Source of the DNA: Deltaproteobacteria bacterium UBA2385
GTDB taxonomy: Bacteria; Myxococcota_A; UBA796; UBA2385
Assembly: GCA_002343455.1 (NCBI GenBank)
Contig: DDSR01000033.1
Span: 1 to 12,758 of the forward strand
Direction: 5' to 3'
DNA length: 12,758 nt
Shown here: piece after piece, positions 6,958-12,758 of the stretch
How the letters are laid out: every line of letters starts with the position of its first letter
Numbering within the stretch: the first letter of the stretch is position 1
The notes under the pieces: generated by a model
Seen by the model: only the letters and a program-made list of their open reading frames with translations
Told to the model about the DNA's origin: nothing
The model's database searches: none
Program-made: the position numbers and the translations under genes

Positions 6958-8472
6958 TCAGACGTCGAAGCTGACGCCCTGGGCCAGGGGAAGGTCCGTC
7001 CCCCAGTTCAGGGTGCAGGTCTGGCGTCGCATATAGGCCTTCCAGCTGTCGCTGCCGGCCTCGCGGCCCCCACCGGTCTCCTTCTCGCCACCGAAGGCGC
7101 CGCCGATCTCGGCGCCCGAGGTGCCGATGTTGACGTTGGCGATGCCGCAGTCGCTGCCGGTGGCCGAGAGGAAGCGCTCGGCGGCCCGGAAGCCGTCGGT
7201 GAAGATGGAGCTGGAGAGGCCCTGCGGCACGTCGTTGTTCCAGGCGATGGCCTGCTCGAGCTCGTCGAAGACCATGGCGTAGAGGATCGGCGCGAAGGTC
7301 TCCTCGCGGCAGATCGGCATGTCCGGCCGAGCCCGGATGATGGTCGGGCGGACGAAGAAGCCCGGCCGATCCAGGACCTCCGCCCCGGTCAGCACCTGGC
7401 CGCCCTGGGCTCGGGCCTGCTCGATGGCCTCCCGGTACTGCTCGACCGCCAGCGCGTCGATCAGCGGGCCCACGAGGGTCCCGGGGAGGGAGGGATCCCC
7501 GATGGGCAGACGCTCGTAGAGCGCCACCAGCCGATCGAGGAAGCCCTCGGCGATGTCCCGATGCAGCATCACCCGCCGGGTCGAGGTGCAGCGCTGGCCC
7601 GCGGTGCCCACCGCCCCGAAGGCGATCCCGCGCAGGGCCAGCTCCAGGTCGGCGTCCTTGTGGACGATGATGGCATTGTTGCCCCCCAGCTCCAGCAGGC
7701 AGCGGCCCAGGCGACCGGCCACGACCTGGCCGACCCGCCGCCCCATCCGCGTCGAGCCGGTGGCGCTGATCAAGGGGATGCGCCGATCGTGGATCAGGGC
7801 CTCGCCCACGTCCGCGTCCGCCCCCATGATGAGGGTCAGCAGGCCCGGAAAGCCGTGGGCTTCGGCGACGGGAGCCAGCAGGCGATGCATGGCCAGGGCG
7901 TTCAGCGAGGCCTTGATCGAGGGCTTCCAGATCACGCTGTCGCCCGAGATCAGGGCCACCATCGTGTTCCAGGCCCAGACCGCGTTGGGGAAGTTGAAGG
8001 CCGTGATCACCCCCACCGGCCCCAGCGGATGCCACTGCTCGTACATGCGGTGGCTGGCGCGCTCGCTGTGCATGCTCAGGCCGTAGAGCTGGCGCGACAT
8101 GCCCACGGCGAGGTCGGCCATGTCGATGCTCTCCTGAACCTCGCCGAGCCCCTCGGAGAGGACCTTGCCCACCTCCAAGGTCACCAGCCGGCCCAGATCG
8201 TCCTTGTGGGCGCGCAGGACCTCGCCCATCTGGCGCACCACCTCGCCCCGCTTGGGCGCCGGCACCGAGCGCCAGGCCTCGAAGGCCTGCTGCGAGGCGC
8301 GGATCACCTCTTCCAGCTGCTCGGGTCCGGCCAGCCGGACGCTGGCCAGCGTCTGGCCCGTGCTGGGGTCGGCGCAGCCCACCACCGCACCGGAGGTGGG
8401 GAGGGCCCGGCTGCCGATCCAGGCGCCCGAGCTGATTTCGTCGATGCCCAGGCGGGCGAGAAGGTCCTTCAT
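6958..8472 (-). CDS. amaB: ALDH7-family aldehyde dehydrogenase (piperideine-6-carboxylate / aminoadipate semialdehyde type)
   Basis: Encodes 504 residues, a full-length NAD(P)-dependent aldehyde dehydrogenase. The ATG at 8472 has GGAGA seven bases upstream. Landmarks are the cofactor-site segment GVITAFNFPNAVWAWN and WKPS, general-base Glu261 in LELGGNN, catalytic Cys295 in GTAGQRCTSTRR (34 residues later, the usual spacing) and the EETFAPI motif. Family-specific stretches, namely GEVQESIDMADLAVGMSRQL, YGLSMHSERASHRM and a C-terminal GGAFGGEKETGGGREAG, place it in the antiquitin (ALDH7) group. That group oxidises alpha-aminoadipate semialdehyde, in equilibrium with piperideine-6-carboxylate, in lysine breakdown. 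The enzyme is cytosolic and probably tetrameric. No other lysine-catabolic gene is in the window, so the substrate remains inferred, and relatives can act on other semialdehydes or betaine aldehyde. It is followed by the 54-residue membrane protein and preceded by a coiled-coil protein on the same strand. Confidence 0.92.
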   Translation of the reverse strand: MKDLLARLGIDEISSGAWIGSRALPTSGAVVGCADPSTGQTLASVRLAGPEQLEEVIRASQQAFEAWRSVPAPKRGEVVRQMGEVLRAHKDDLGRLVTLEVGKVLSEGLGEVQESIDMADLAVGMSRQLYGLSMHSERASHRMYEQWHPLGPVGVITAFNFPNAVWAWNTMVALISGDSVIWKPSIKASLNALAMHRLLAPVAEAHGFPGLLTLIMGADADVGEALIHDRRIPLISATGSTRMGRRVGQVVAGRLGRCLLELGGNNAIIVHKDADLELALRGIAFGAVGTAGQRCTSTRRVMLHRDIAEGFLDRLVALYERLPIGDPSLPGTLVGPLIDALAVEQYREAIEQARAQGGQVLTGAEVLDRPGFFVRPTIIRARPDMPICREETFAPILYAMVFDELEQAIAWNNDVPQGLSSSIFTDGFRAAERFLSATGSDCGIANVNIGTSGAEIGGAFGGEKETGGGREAGSDSWKAYMRRQTCTLNWGTDLPLAQGVSFDV

Positions 8473-8535
8473 GGCGGTCTCCGCTTCGAGGGGCCTTGCG
8501 CTAACGCGCCCTCCCCGGCGGCACCAAGCCGAGGC

Positions 8536-9060
8536 TCAGGCCGGGCCGCCTGCCGGCTCCTTCTTCACGACCTTGCCATCGACCATCACCCGGGGGCGGT
8601 CGTGCTGGCTGAGCGAGTAGGGCCGGCCTTCCAATCCGGGGTCGACCCGCCAGGCCTTTCCCTCCAGCTCCAGGTAGCCATCGGGGCCGATCCGGCCGGG
8701 AAGGCCACCGGCTCGCCAGCGCTGGTGCTCGTCCAAGCTCATCCCGAGGCGCTCGGCCTCGGCCACGGGCTCGCGCACGGGTGAAGGATGGCCGGCGCTG
8801 TCGGCCAGGGGCACGACCGGGGTCGGCTCTGGCCGACGCTCCAGCTCGTCGAGCCGCCCCCGCAGCTCGCTCAACTCCGCCTCCAGGCGACGGTTCCCCT
8901 CGGCCAGGGCCTGAAGCTCGTCCCTCAAGGCCAGGATCTCGGCCGGGCTGGCGTAGCCCCGGTCCTGAAGGACCTCGGCCACGATGGCCCGGACGCTTCC
9001 TTCCAGGACCCGGCCGGCCGGTCCGGAGAGCGCTGCGCTGACGATGTCGATGAGGGGCAT
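8536..9060 (-). CDS. Coiled-coil protein of unknown function
   Basis: Encodes 174 residues. The ATG at 9060 has GGAGG four bases upstream. The N-terminal helix (MPLIDIVSAALSGPAGRVLE) is followed by a strongly predicted coiled coil at about residues 40-76 (heptads of Leu in ALRDELQALAEGNRRLEAEL and onward). Then come a Pro-rich hinge (77-100) and a compact C-terminal segment with IGPDGYLELEGKAW, VDPGLEGRPYSL and RPRVMVDGKVVKKEP, which looks like a small beta-structure. There is no signal peptide or membrane helix, so it is cytoplasmic and likely oligomeric. It lies 35 bases after the propeller gene and 63 bases before the dehydrogenase, so it is probably co-transcribed with both. I do not recognise the family. 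Confidence 0.75.
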   Translation of the reverse strand: MPLIDIVSAALSGPAGRVLEGSVRAIVAEVLQDRGYASPAEILALRDELQALAEGNRRLEAELSELRGRLDELERRPEPTPVVPLADSAGHPSPVREPVAEAERLGMSLDEHQRWRAGGLPGRIGPDGYLELEGKAWRVDPGLEGRPYSLSQHDRPRVMVDGKVVKKEPAGGPA

Positions 9061-9095
9061 GGTGCCTCCAGGATCAAGGGTTCAGGCCCGATGGC

Positions 9096-10328
9096 TCAGG
9101 CAGCCGATGGGCCGAAGGTGGCGATGGATCCGCTGGCCAATCGCCGAGGAGGAAGATCGGGCTGGTCGAGGTCCAGGCAGAAGATCCCCGGATGGGGCTT
9201 GCCCGTGTCGTCCAGCGAGCCCTCCGGGGAGGGAGGGAGGGAGGGATCGGCGTGGCCGGCCCAGCAGAGGTAGCGCCCGCTGGCGTCTACGATCGGGTGA
9301 CTCTCGGCGAACTGCTCGAAGAAGTGCAGCAGGAACACCTGCTCGCGGGTGGGCCAGAAGGAGACCAGCTCTCGCTCCTGCGCCTCGCCGCTCGCGTCGA
9401 GCTCGACCCGGGTCCAGCGCGCGCAGCCTGCCTTGGCGTCCAGGCTGGCATAGACCAGCCGGTTTGGACGACACCAGAAGAAGGCCAGCAGCGGCCGGGT
9501 CGTCGCCGGCTGCACCTGCCCCGTCTCGATCTGGTAGATCCCGAAGCCCTCGTAGGGGGTCCCGTTCCCCTTTGGCGCGCTGGCGACGGCGAGATGCGCC
9601 CCGGTCCGGTCCGCCAGCAGGGCCAACAGGCCGCGCTGCGTTGCAAGGTGGCAGGGCTGCTCGCCGTCCAGATCCGACAGGCAGATGTGCGAGACCGCGC
9701 CCGGAGAGGCCGTGGCGAACACCACGCGAGGCGGGACGCTTCGGATCACCACCGGCGCGCAGAAGCTGCCCGGTCCAGCCGGGTAGGCGTGATCCTCACC
9801 GGTGCCCAGCACCGTCCGCCGCGCCAGTCGACCCGGTCTGCCCTCGCGCCCGCCGGAGTGCACCAGCACGCTGGTCGAGTCCGGCGCCCAGGTGAAGAAC
9901 AGCGGGACTCCCTGGTCGACCAGTCGTCGGGTCCCCGTCCGAACCTCGATCACCGAGAGCTGCAGCTCCTCATCCTGCTGGCTGAGCAGGCCGATCCGCT
10001 GCCCGTCGGGGCTCCACGAGGCGTAGATCGGGTGCTCGTCCTCGCTGTCGAAGAGCGAGCGCTCCTCCACCCCGCCGACCTCGGCGATGAAGAGCTGCGC
10101 GGCCTTGCCACGCTCGCTGGCCCGAAAACCCATCAGCCACCGGCCGTCCGGCGACCAACAGGGCCAGGCCGTCGCGTCGGCCGCCGGCCCGCCAACGGCC
10201 TCCAGCCCGCCCGCCAGGTGCGACCAGGTCACCTGGACAGGGCCGGCCTCGTCCACCCCCACGGCGTACAGCTGCCTGTCGCGGCCCACGAACGCGATCC
10301 GCGGCAGTCCTGGGGTTCCCGTGGACAT
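9096..10328 (-). CDS. Cytoplasmic PD40/TolB-like beta-propeller protein
   Basis: Encodes 410 residues. The ATG at 10328 is chosen because it overlaps the upstream stop (TGATG), giving tight coupling; the frame stays open for nine more codons upstream. Repeated Trp-x-Pro-Asp motifs mark the inner strands of a TolB/DPP4-N type propeller: WSPDGRWLMGF at 58-68, SWSPDGQRIGLLS at 104-116 and WAPDSTSVLV at 147-156, with weaker blades after that. There is no signal peptide, transmembrane span or peptidase domain, so unlike TolB it appears to stay in the cytoplasm as a binding module. The C-terminus is low in structure signals (SLPPSPEGSLDDTGKPHPG, then a final strand). It is the third gene in the tetR-membrane-propeller set and may sense or bind something for the regulator or the membrane partner, which is inferred from context only. 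Confidence 0.82.
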   Translation of the reverse strand: MSTGTPGLPRIAFVGRDRQLYAVGVDEAGPVQVTWSHLAGGLEAVGGPAADATAWPCWSPDGRWLMGFRASERGKAAQLFIAEVGGVEERSLFDSEDEHPIYASWSPDGQRIGLLSQQDEELQLSVIEVRTGTRRLVDQGVPLFFTWAPDSTSVLVHSGGREGRPGRLARRTVLGTGEDHAYPAGPGSFCAPVVIRSVPPRVVFATASPGAVSHICLSDLDGEQPCHLATQRGLLALLADRTGAHLAVASAPKGNGTPYEGFGIYQIETGQVQPATTRPLLAFFWCRPNRLVYASLDAKAGCARWTRVELDASGEAQERELVSFWPTREQVFLLHFFEQFAESHPIVDASGRYLCWAGHADPSLPPSPEGSLDDTGKPHPGIFCLDLDQPDLPPRRLASGSIATFGPSAA

Positions 10329-10714
10329 CAGCCGATCAAGCGCCAGACGAGCCACAGCTGCGCAGCCAGCGCCACCACCGGGATGACCATGGCCACCTTG
10401 GGCGAGGCACGCAGCGACAGAACCCCCGCCCGGTCCCGCTCCAGCTCCGCGTCGAGCTCCCGAGCGAGGCCCTCGGGGAGCGTGTCACCCTGCCCGCGCG
10501 CCGACCAGGCCAGGGCGATGGCGGCGTCGTGGTTGGCACCGAAGGAGGCCAGGGCCAGGCCCGAGCCGAGCAGCGCGTGCGGGACCAGGGTCCAAGGCCG
10601 GCCCGTCGCCACCATCAGGATCGCCCCGATCAACAGCAGGAGCCCCGCGGCGAGCAGGGGCACCCCCACCCAGCGAGCGCGGGTGCAGAACAAGGCCTGG
10701 TCGAGATCCTTCAT
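10328..10714 (-). CDS. Small three-helix membrane protein
   Basis: Encodes 128 residues. The ATG at 10714 overlaps the stop of tetR (ATGA), and its own stop overlaps the propeller start. Hydrophobic spans lie at about 16-37 (VGVPLLAAGLLLLIGAILMV), 42-60 and 105-126 (PKVAMVIPVVALAAQLWLVW), with a charged loop of about 40 residues between spans two and three (PEGLARELDAELERDRAG). It is an inner-membrane protein. No conserved catalytic or transport motif is seen and no family is recognised. Being locked between a TetR regulator and a cytoplasmic propeller suggests the three are made in fixed ratio and may form one functional unit. Confidence 0.78.
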   Translation of the reverse strand: MKDLDQALFCTRARWVGVPLLAAGLLLLIGAILMVATGRPWTLVPHALLGSGLALASFGANHDAAIALAWSARGQGDTLPEGLARELDAELERDRAGVLSLRASPKVAMVIPVVALAAQLWLVWRLIG

Positions 10715-11334
10715 CCCGCCTCCGCCGTCAGGGGAATCGAAGCCGAGAGCCCGAGCCCTTGGAAGATCAGCCGGATCCCATCGGTAGAGAGGCGCTCCAC
10801 ATCGGGGCGGATCCCCACCGCCGACTGGCCGGCCAGCCCATCGATGAAGGCCTTGAGGAGCTGGGCCACCGCGATGGAGTCGATCACGGCGAACTCGCCC
10901 ATTCGCTGGCCCTCGTCGATGATGCGGGCGAGCTGCTCGACGAAGCGGTGGTGGACGGCCTGCACCTGGTCCCGGATCTCTTCGTCGCGGATGGCCATCT
11001 CGGTCATCAGCAGGAAGAAGCGGGGTGGAGACTTCAGACCGGCGAAGTAGTCCAGGTACTGACGCCCCAGGTCCAGCAGCTTGATGGTGGCCGGCCTGTC
11101 GTCGACCTCGGCCTTCTGCAGGAAGGAGAGGGTCACCCGCTGCTCTTCCTCGACCAGGGCATAGAAGAGGTCTCGCTTGCTGGGAAAGTAGAAGTACAGC
11201 GCCCCCTTCGAGAGGCGGGCCCGTCGGGCCACGTCCTGCATCCGCGCGGACATGTAGCCCTGCTCGATGAAGACTGCGCGCGCCGCCCGCATGATCTGCG
11301 CGCGCCGCTCGGCCTCGGGTTGGTGACGGGTCAT
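10711..11334 (-). CDS. TetR-family transcriptional regulator
   Basis: Encodes 207 residues, the usual TetR length. The ATG at 11334 begins the typical N-terminus (RHQPEAERRAQIMRAARAVF). The helix-turn-helix spans about residues 30-52 (MQDVARRARLSKGALYFYFP, then SKRDLF), closely matching the family consensus. The C-terminal two-thirds are helical, with FFLLMTEMAIRDEEIRDQ and LLKAFIDGLAGQ segments as expected for the ligand-binding and dimer domain; the ligand is unknown. It heads the minus-strand operon, overlaps the membrane protein gene by four bases, and diverges from the phosphorelay operon. Two matching palindromes sit directly upstream of its start, so autoregulation, and possibly control of the divergent operon, is plausible. 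The ribosome site is weak. Longer versions of this frame upstream run antisense to the EIIA/HPr genes and are not real. Confidence 0.93.
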   Translation of the reverse strand: MTRHQPEAERRAQIMRAARAVFIEQGYMSARMQDVARRARLSKGALYFYFPSKRDLFYALVEEEQRVTLSFLQKAEVDDRPATIKLLDLGRQYLDYFAGLKSPPRFFLLMTEMAIRDEEIRDQVQAVHHRFVEQLARIIDEGQRMGEFAVIDSIAVAQLLKAFIDGLAGQSAVGIRPDVERLSTDGIRLIFQGLGLSASIPLTAEAG

Positions 11335-11338
11335 GCCA

Positions 11339-11377
11339 GGCAACCTGCCACGGTGTCCGTCACCGGGCAAGCTGCCC
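11339..11377. promoter_or_regulatory. Candidate TetR operator pair (GGCA-N3-TGCC twice)
   Basis: Two palindromes with the same arms lie in the tetR/EIIA intergenic region: GGCAACCTGCC (11339-11349) and GGGCAAGCTGCCC (11365-11377), with centres 27 bases apart. A further imperfect inverted repeat (TGCCACGGTG at 11346-11355 against CACCGGGCA at 11361-11369) bridges them. The position just upstream of tetR fits autorepression. The arms are short and GC-rich, so chance is possible. Confidence 0.35.
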
Positions 11378-11418
11378 CTCACAACAACCTCCCATCGCGT
11401 ACCCCCTGACGCCCAACC

Positions 11419-11427
11419 TGCTACGAT
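11419..11427 (+). promoter_or_regulatory. Candidate extended -10 promoter for the phosphorelay operon
   Basis: TGCTACGAT fits the extended -10 pattern TG-n-TAnnAT. No good -35 is found 17 bases upstream, which extended -10 promoters tolerate. Transcription would begin near 11434, giving a leader of about 20 bases before the GTG start of EIIA at 11453 and excluding the in-frame ATG at 11426. Confidence 0.4.
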
Positions 11428-11452
11428 GCCTTCCCCACAGCCTGGAGCACTC

Positions 11453-11869
11453 GTGATCGGGCTCGTAATCGCCACCCACGGCCGCATCGCCTCGGCAGCG
11501 GCCGAGGCCGCCGAGATCGTCCTGGGCCCCCAGGACGCGCTCGCCACGGTCGACCTGCCCTCCAACGCCAGCGGAGACGACGCCTGGGGCCTGCTCCGCG
11601 ACGCCGTCGCGGCCGCCGACCGCGGCCAGGGGGCCCTCATCCTGGTCGACATGCTCGGCGGAACCCCCAGCAACCTCGCCATGGCCCTCCTCGCCCGCGA
11701 GCGCATCGAGGTCCTGACCGGCGTCAACCTGCCGATGGTGCTCCGCGCCCTCCGACAGCGCGACACGCTCGCCCTCGCCGAGCTCGCCAACGACGTGGCC
11801 GCATACGGCCAACGCAACATCACGGTGGCGAGCGACTGGCTCCGCCCCACGACCAAGGAGGGAAGATGA
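11453..11869 (+). CDS. PTS EIIA component, mannose family
   Basis: Encodes 138 residues, the normal size of a stand-alone EIIA-Man domain. The GTG at 11453 is chosen because GGAG lies five bases upstream and the protein then begins right at the first strand (IGLVIATHG); the in-frame ATG at 11426 lacks a ribosome site. His9 in ATHG is the phosphorylated histidine expected to receive phosphate from HPr. The LVDMLGGTPSN segment at 64-74 matches the family's second conserved loop, and TGVNLPMVLRAL follows near residue 90. It acts in the cytoplasm. Its stop overlaps the HPr start (ATGA). With no EIIB, EIIC or EIID nearby it probably signals by its phosphorylation state rather than importing sugar, as in similar deltaproteobacterial clusters. 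The final target is unknown. Confidence 0.92.
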   Translation: MIGLVIATHGRIASAAAEAAEIVLGPQDALATVDLPSNASGDDAWGLLRDAVAAADRGQGALILVDMLGGTPSNLAMALLARERIEVLTGVNLPMVLRALRQRDTLALAELANDVAAYGQRNITVASDWLRPTTKEGR

Positions 11870-12141
11870 CCCGGGTAGAGGTCGAAGTGGTCAACGAGCT
11901 GGGCCTCCACCTGCGGGCCGCAGCCCGCTTCGTCGAGGAGGCCGGCCGCTGGCCCTGCCAGATCACGGTGTCCACGACCGGACCCGCCGTGGACGGCAAG
12001 AGCCTCCTCGCGCTCAGCTCGCTGCTGGCCCGCCGCGGGGCCACGCTGAACATCCTCTGCGACGGTCCCGACGCAGACGCCGCCGCCGCCGCGTTGCAGG
12101 CGCTGGTCGCCTCCGGCTTCCCGGCCACTGGCGGGCGGTGA
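11866..12141 (+). CDS. ptsH: HPr phosphocarrier protein
   Basis: Encodes 91 residues. The ATG at 11866 has a strong AGGAGGGAAG ribosome site and overlaps the EIIA stop by four bases. The active-site segment is NELGLHLRAAARF with His15 at the canonical position; most HPr proteins have Leu-His-Ala-Arg-Pro, so Ala to Leu and Pro to Ala changes flank the histidine. Ser46 in GKSLLAL sits exactly where HPr kinase/phosphorylase acts, suggesting ATP-dependent control in addition to transfer from enzyme I, although no hprK lies in this window. It shuttles phosphate from EI His to EIIA His9 in the cytoplasm. It overlaps the next gene by four bases (GTGA). Confidence 0.94.
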   Translation: MTRVEVEVVNELGLHLRAAARFVEEAGRWPCQITVSTTGPAVDGKSLLALSSLLARRGATLNILCDGPDADAAAAALQALVASGFPATGGR

Positions 12142-12758
12142 GCCCGCGCACCTTGCGCGGAGTGGGCTGCGCCCCAGGTCGCGCCGCCGGGAGGGCCTGG
12201 CTCTTCCGCCCCCCGTCGCCGCGGACCGGGGCGCTGACGTCGCGCTTGGAGGCCTTGCGCCGCGAGCTGGTCGACGCCCGCCGGGCCTCGATCGGCGCCA
12301 CCCCTGACGAGCTCGCCCACTACGAGGTCGTCCTGGCGTTGATCGACGACCCCGAGCTGAGCGGCCCGGCCCTGCGCCTGGAGCGCGCCGGCCTCCCCGT
12401 CCACGAGGCCATCGACGCCGCCTTCCAGCCCGCGATCGCCCGCCTGCTCGTCCACGGCGACCCCGAGCTCGCCGCCCGAGCCTCCGAGCTGCGCACCCTG
12501 CGGGATCGCCTCCTCGTCCGCTCCCCCCTCCCCCCACCGCTGGCGCGGCCGGTCATCCTCCTCGCCCGGGACCTCTCGGCCGACCAGCTCCTCGACTGGC
12601 TCGGCCCGAGCGGCCGGGGCCGGCTGAGGGCCCTGCTGCTGGAGCGCGGCGGTCCCCTCACCCACACCAGCATCCTGGCCCGCCAGCGGGGCCTGCCGGT
12701 CGTCGGAGGAGTGAACGGGCTGCTGGACGGCGTGGAGCCCGGCGAGAGCGTGCTCGTC
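12138..12758 (+). CDS. ptsI: PTS enzyme I (phosphoenolpyruvate-protein phosphotransferase), 5' part
   Basis: The frame starts with GTG at 12138, overlapping the HPr stop, and stays open for 207 codons to the window edge, so the gene is cut at its 3' end. The N-terminus (LRGVGCAPGRAAGRAW) matches the start of enzyme I, and residues about 35-140 are helical as in the HPr-binding domain, with ELAHYEVVLALIDDPEL equivalent to the family's 'EAIFEGH...LEDEEL' region. Next comes the swivelling phosphohistidine domain: VILLARDLSADQLLDW, then GGPLTHTSILARQRGLPVVGG with His176 as the phosphorylated residue. The usual Gly-Gly-Arg-Thr-Ser-His is here Gly-Gly-Pro-Leu-Thr-His, so the residues before the histidine differ while the histidine is kept. 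The PEP-binding barrel would lie beyond the window. It donates phosphate from PEP to HPr. Confidence 0.9.
   Translation, partial: MSPRTLRGVGCAPGRAAGRAWLFRPPSPRTGALTSRLEALRRELVDARRASIGATPDELAHYEVVLALIDDPELSGPALRLERAGLPVHEAIDAAFQPAIARLLVHGDPELAARASELRTLRDRLLVRSPLPPPLARPVILLARDLSADQLLDWLGPSGRGRLRALLLERGGPLTHTSILARQRGLPVVGGVNGLLDGVEPGESVLV

Noticed and set aside
8490..8520. Possible hairpin between the coiled-coil and dehydrogenase genes
   Set aside because: Only four-base arms around GTTA with an uneven bulge and no T-tract. It is too weak to call a terminator or processing site.
6772..8784. 670-codon plus-strand frame opposite the dehydrogenase
   Set aside because: It is a shadow of the ALDH7 and coiled-coil genes, whose minus-strand frames have catalytic motifs and ribosome sites. 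The plus-strand protein is compositionally odd (His/Ala/Gly/Leu).
11335..12537. N-terminal extension of the TetR frame through the phosphorelay genes
   Set aside because: The extension is antisense to EIIA, HPr and EI. The TetR family start and helix-turn-helix spacing fit the ATG at 11334.

Overview
The window is about 12.8 kb of very GC-rich bacterial DNA, densely packed with genes. No gap between genes exceeds about 135 bases. Several features point to a Myxococcota-like (former Deltaproteobacteria) genome: short signal peptides ending in a lipobox cysteine, long Asp/Ser/Thr or Gly/Asp linkers after that cysteine, propeller lipoproteins with 'GTGPNDIWAVG' blades, TPR-fused sulfatase-like proteins, and a mannose-type EIIA/HPr/EI phosphorelay. 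This assignment is inferred from protein style, not from a marker gene. I saw no tRNA, rRNA, CRISPR array, insertion sequence or phage gene.

Left part (1-5211), cell envelope. A propeller-type lipoprotein (134-1102, +) faces a small beta-barrel-like protein (1118-1816, -) tail to tail. Divergent from the latter is a two-gene operon: a secreted TPR protein (1916-2947) whose stop overlaps the start of a sulfatase-like/TPR fusion protein (2944-5211).

Middle part (5205-6669, - strand). Two paralogous lipoproteins lie in tandem. Each has a lipidation signal, a repetitive acidic or glycine-rich linker, and a shared C-terminal domain with four identically spaced cysteines and a very tyrosine-rich tail. 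The linkers are unrelated although the terminal domains are about 56% identical. A strong hairpin with the look of an intrinsic terminator separates them. I do not recognise this domain, and it is the best candidate here for something undescribed.

Right-centre (6784-11334, - strand). This is a probable operon: a TetR-type regulator, a three-helix membrane protein and a cytoplasmic PD40-type propeller (all joined by start/stop overlaps), then a coiled-coil protein, an ALDH7-family dehydrogenase (alpha-aminoadipate semialdehyde / piperideine-6-carboxylate type), and a previously uncounted 54-residue single-helix membrane protein right behind the dehydrogenase.

Right end (11453-12758, +). Divergent from tetR, three overlapping genes encode an EIIA of the mannose family, HPr (His15 and Ser46 both present) and the start of enzyme I, which runs off the window. 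With no EIIB or permease visible, this looks like a regulatory phosphorelay rather than a sugar importer. The 118-base tetR/EIIA intergenic region holds two matching GGCA-N3-TGCC palindromes and an extended -10 promoter candidate.
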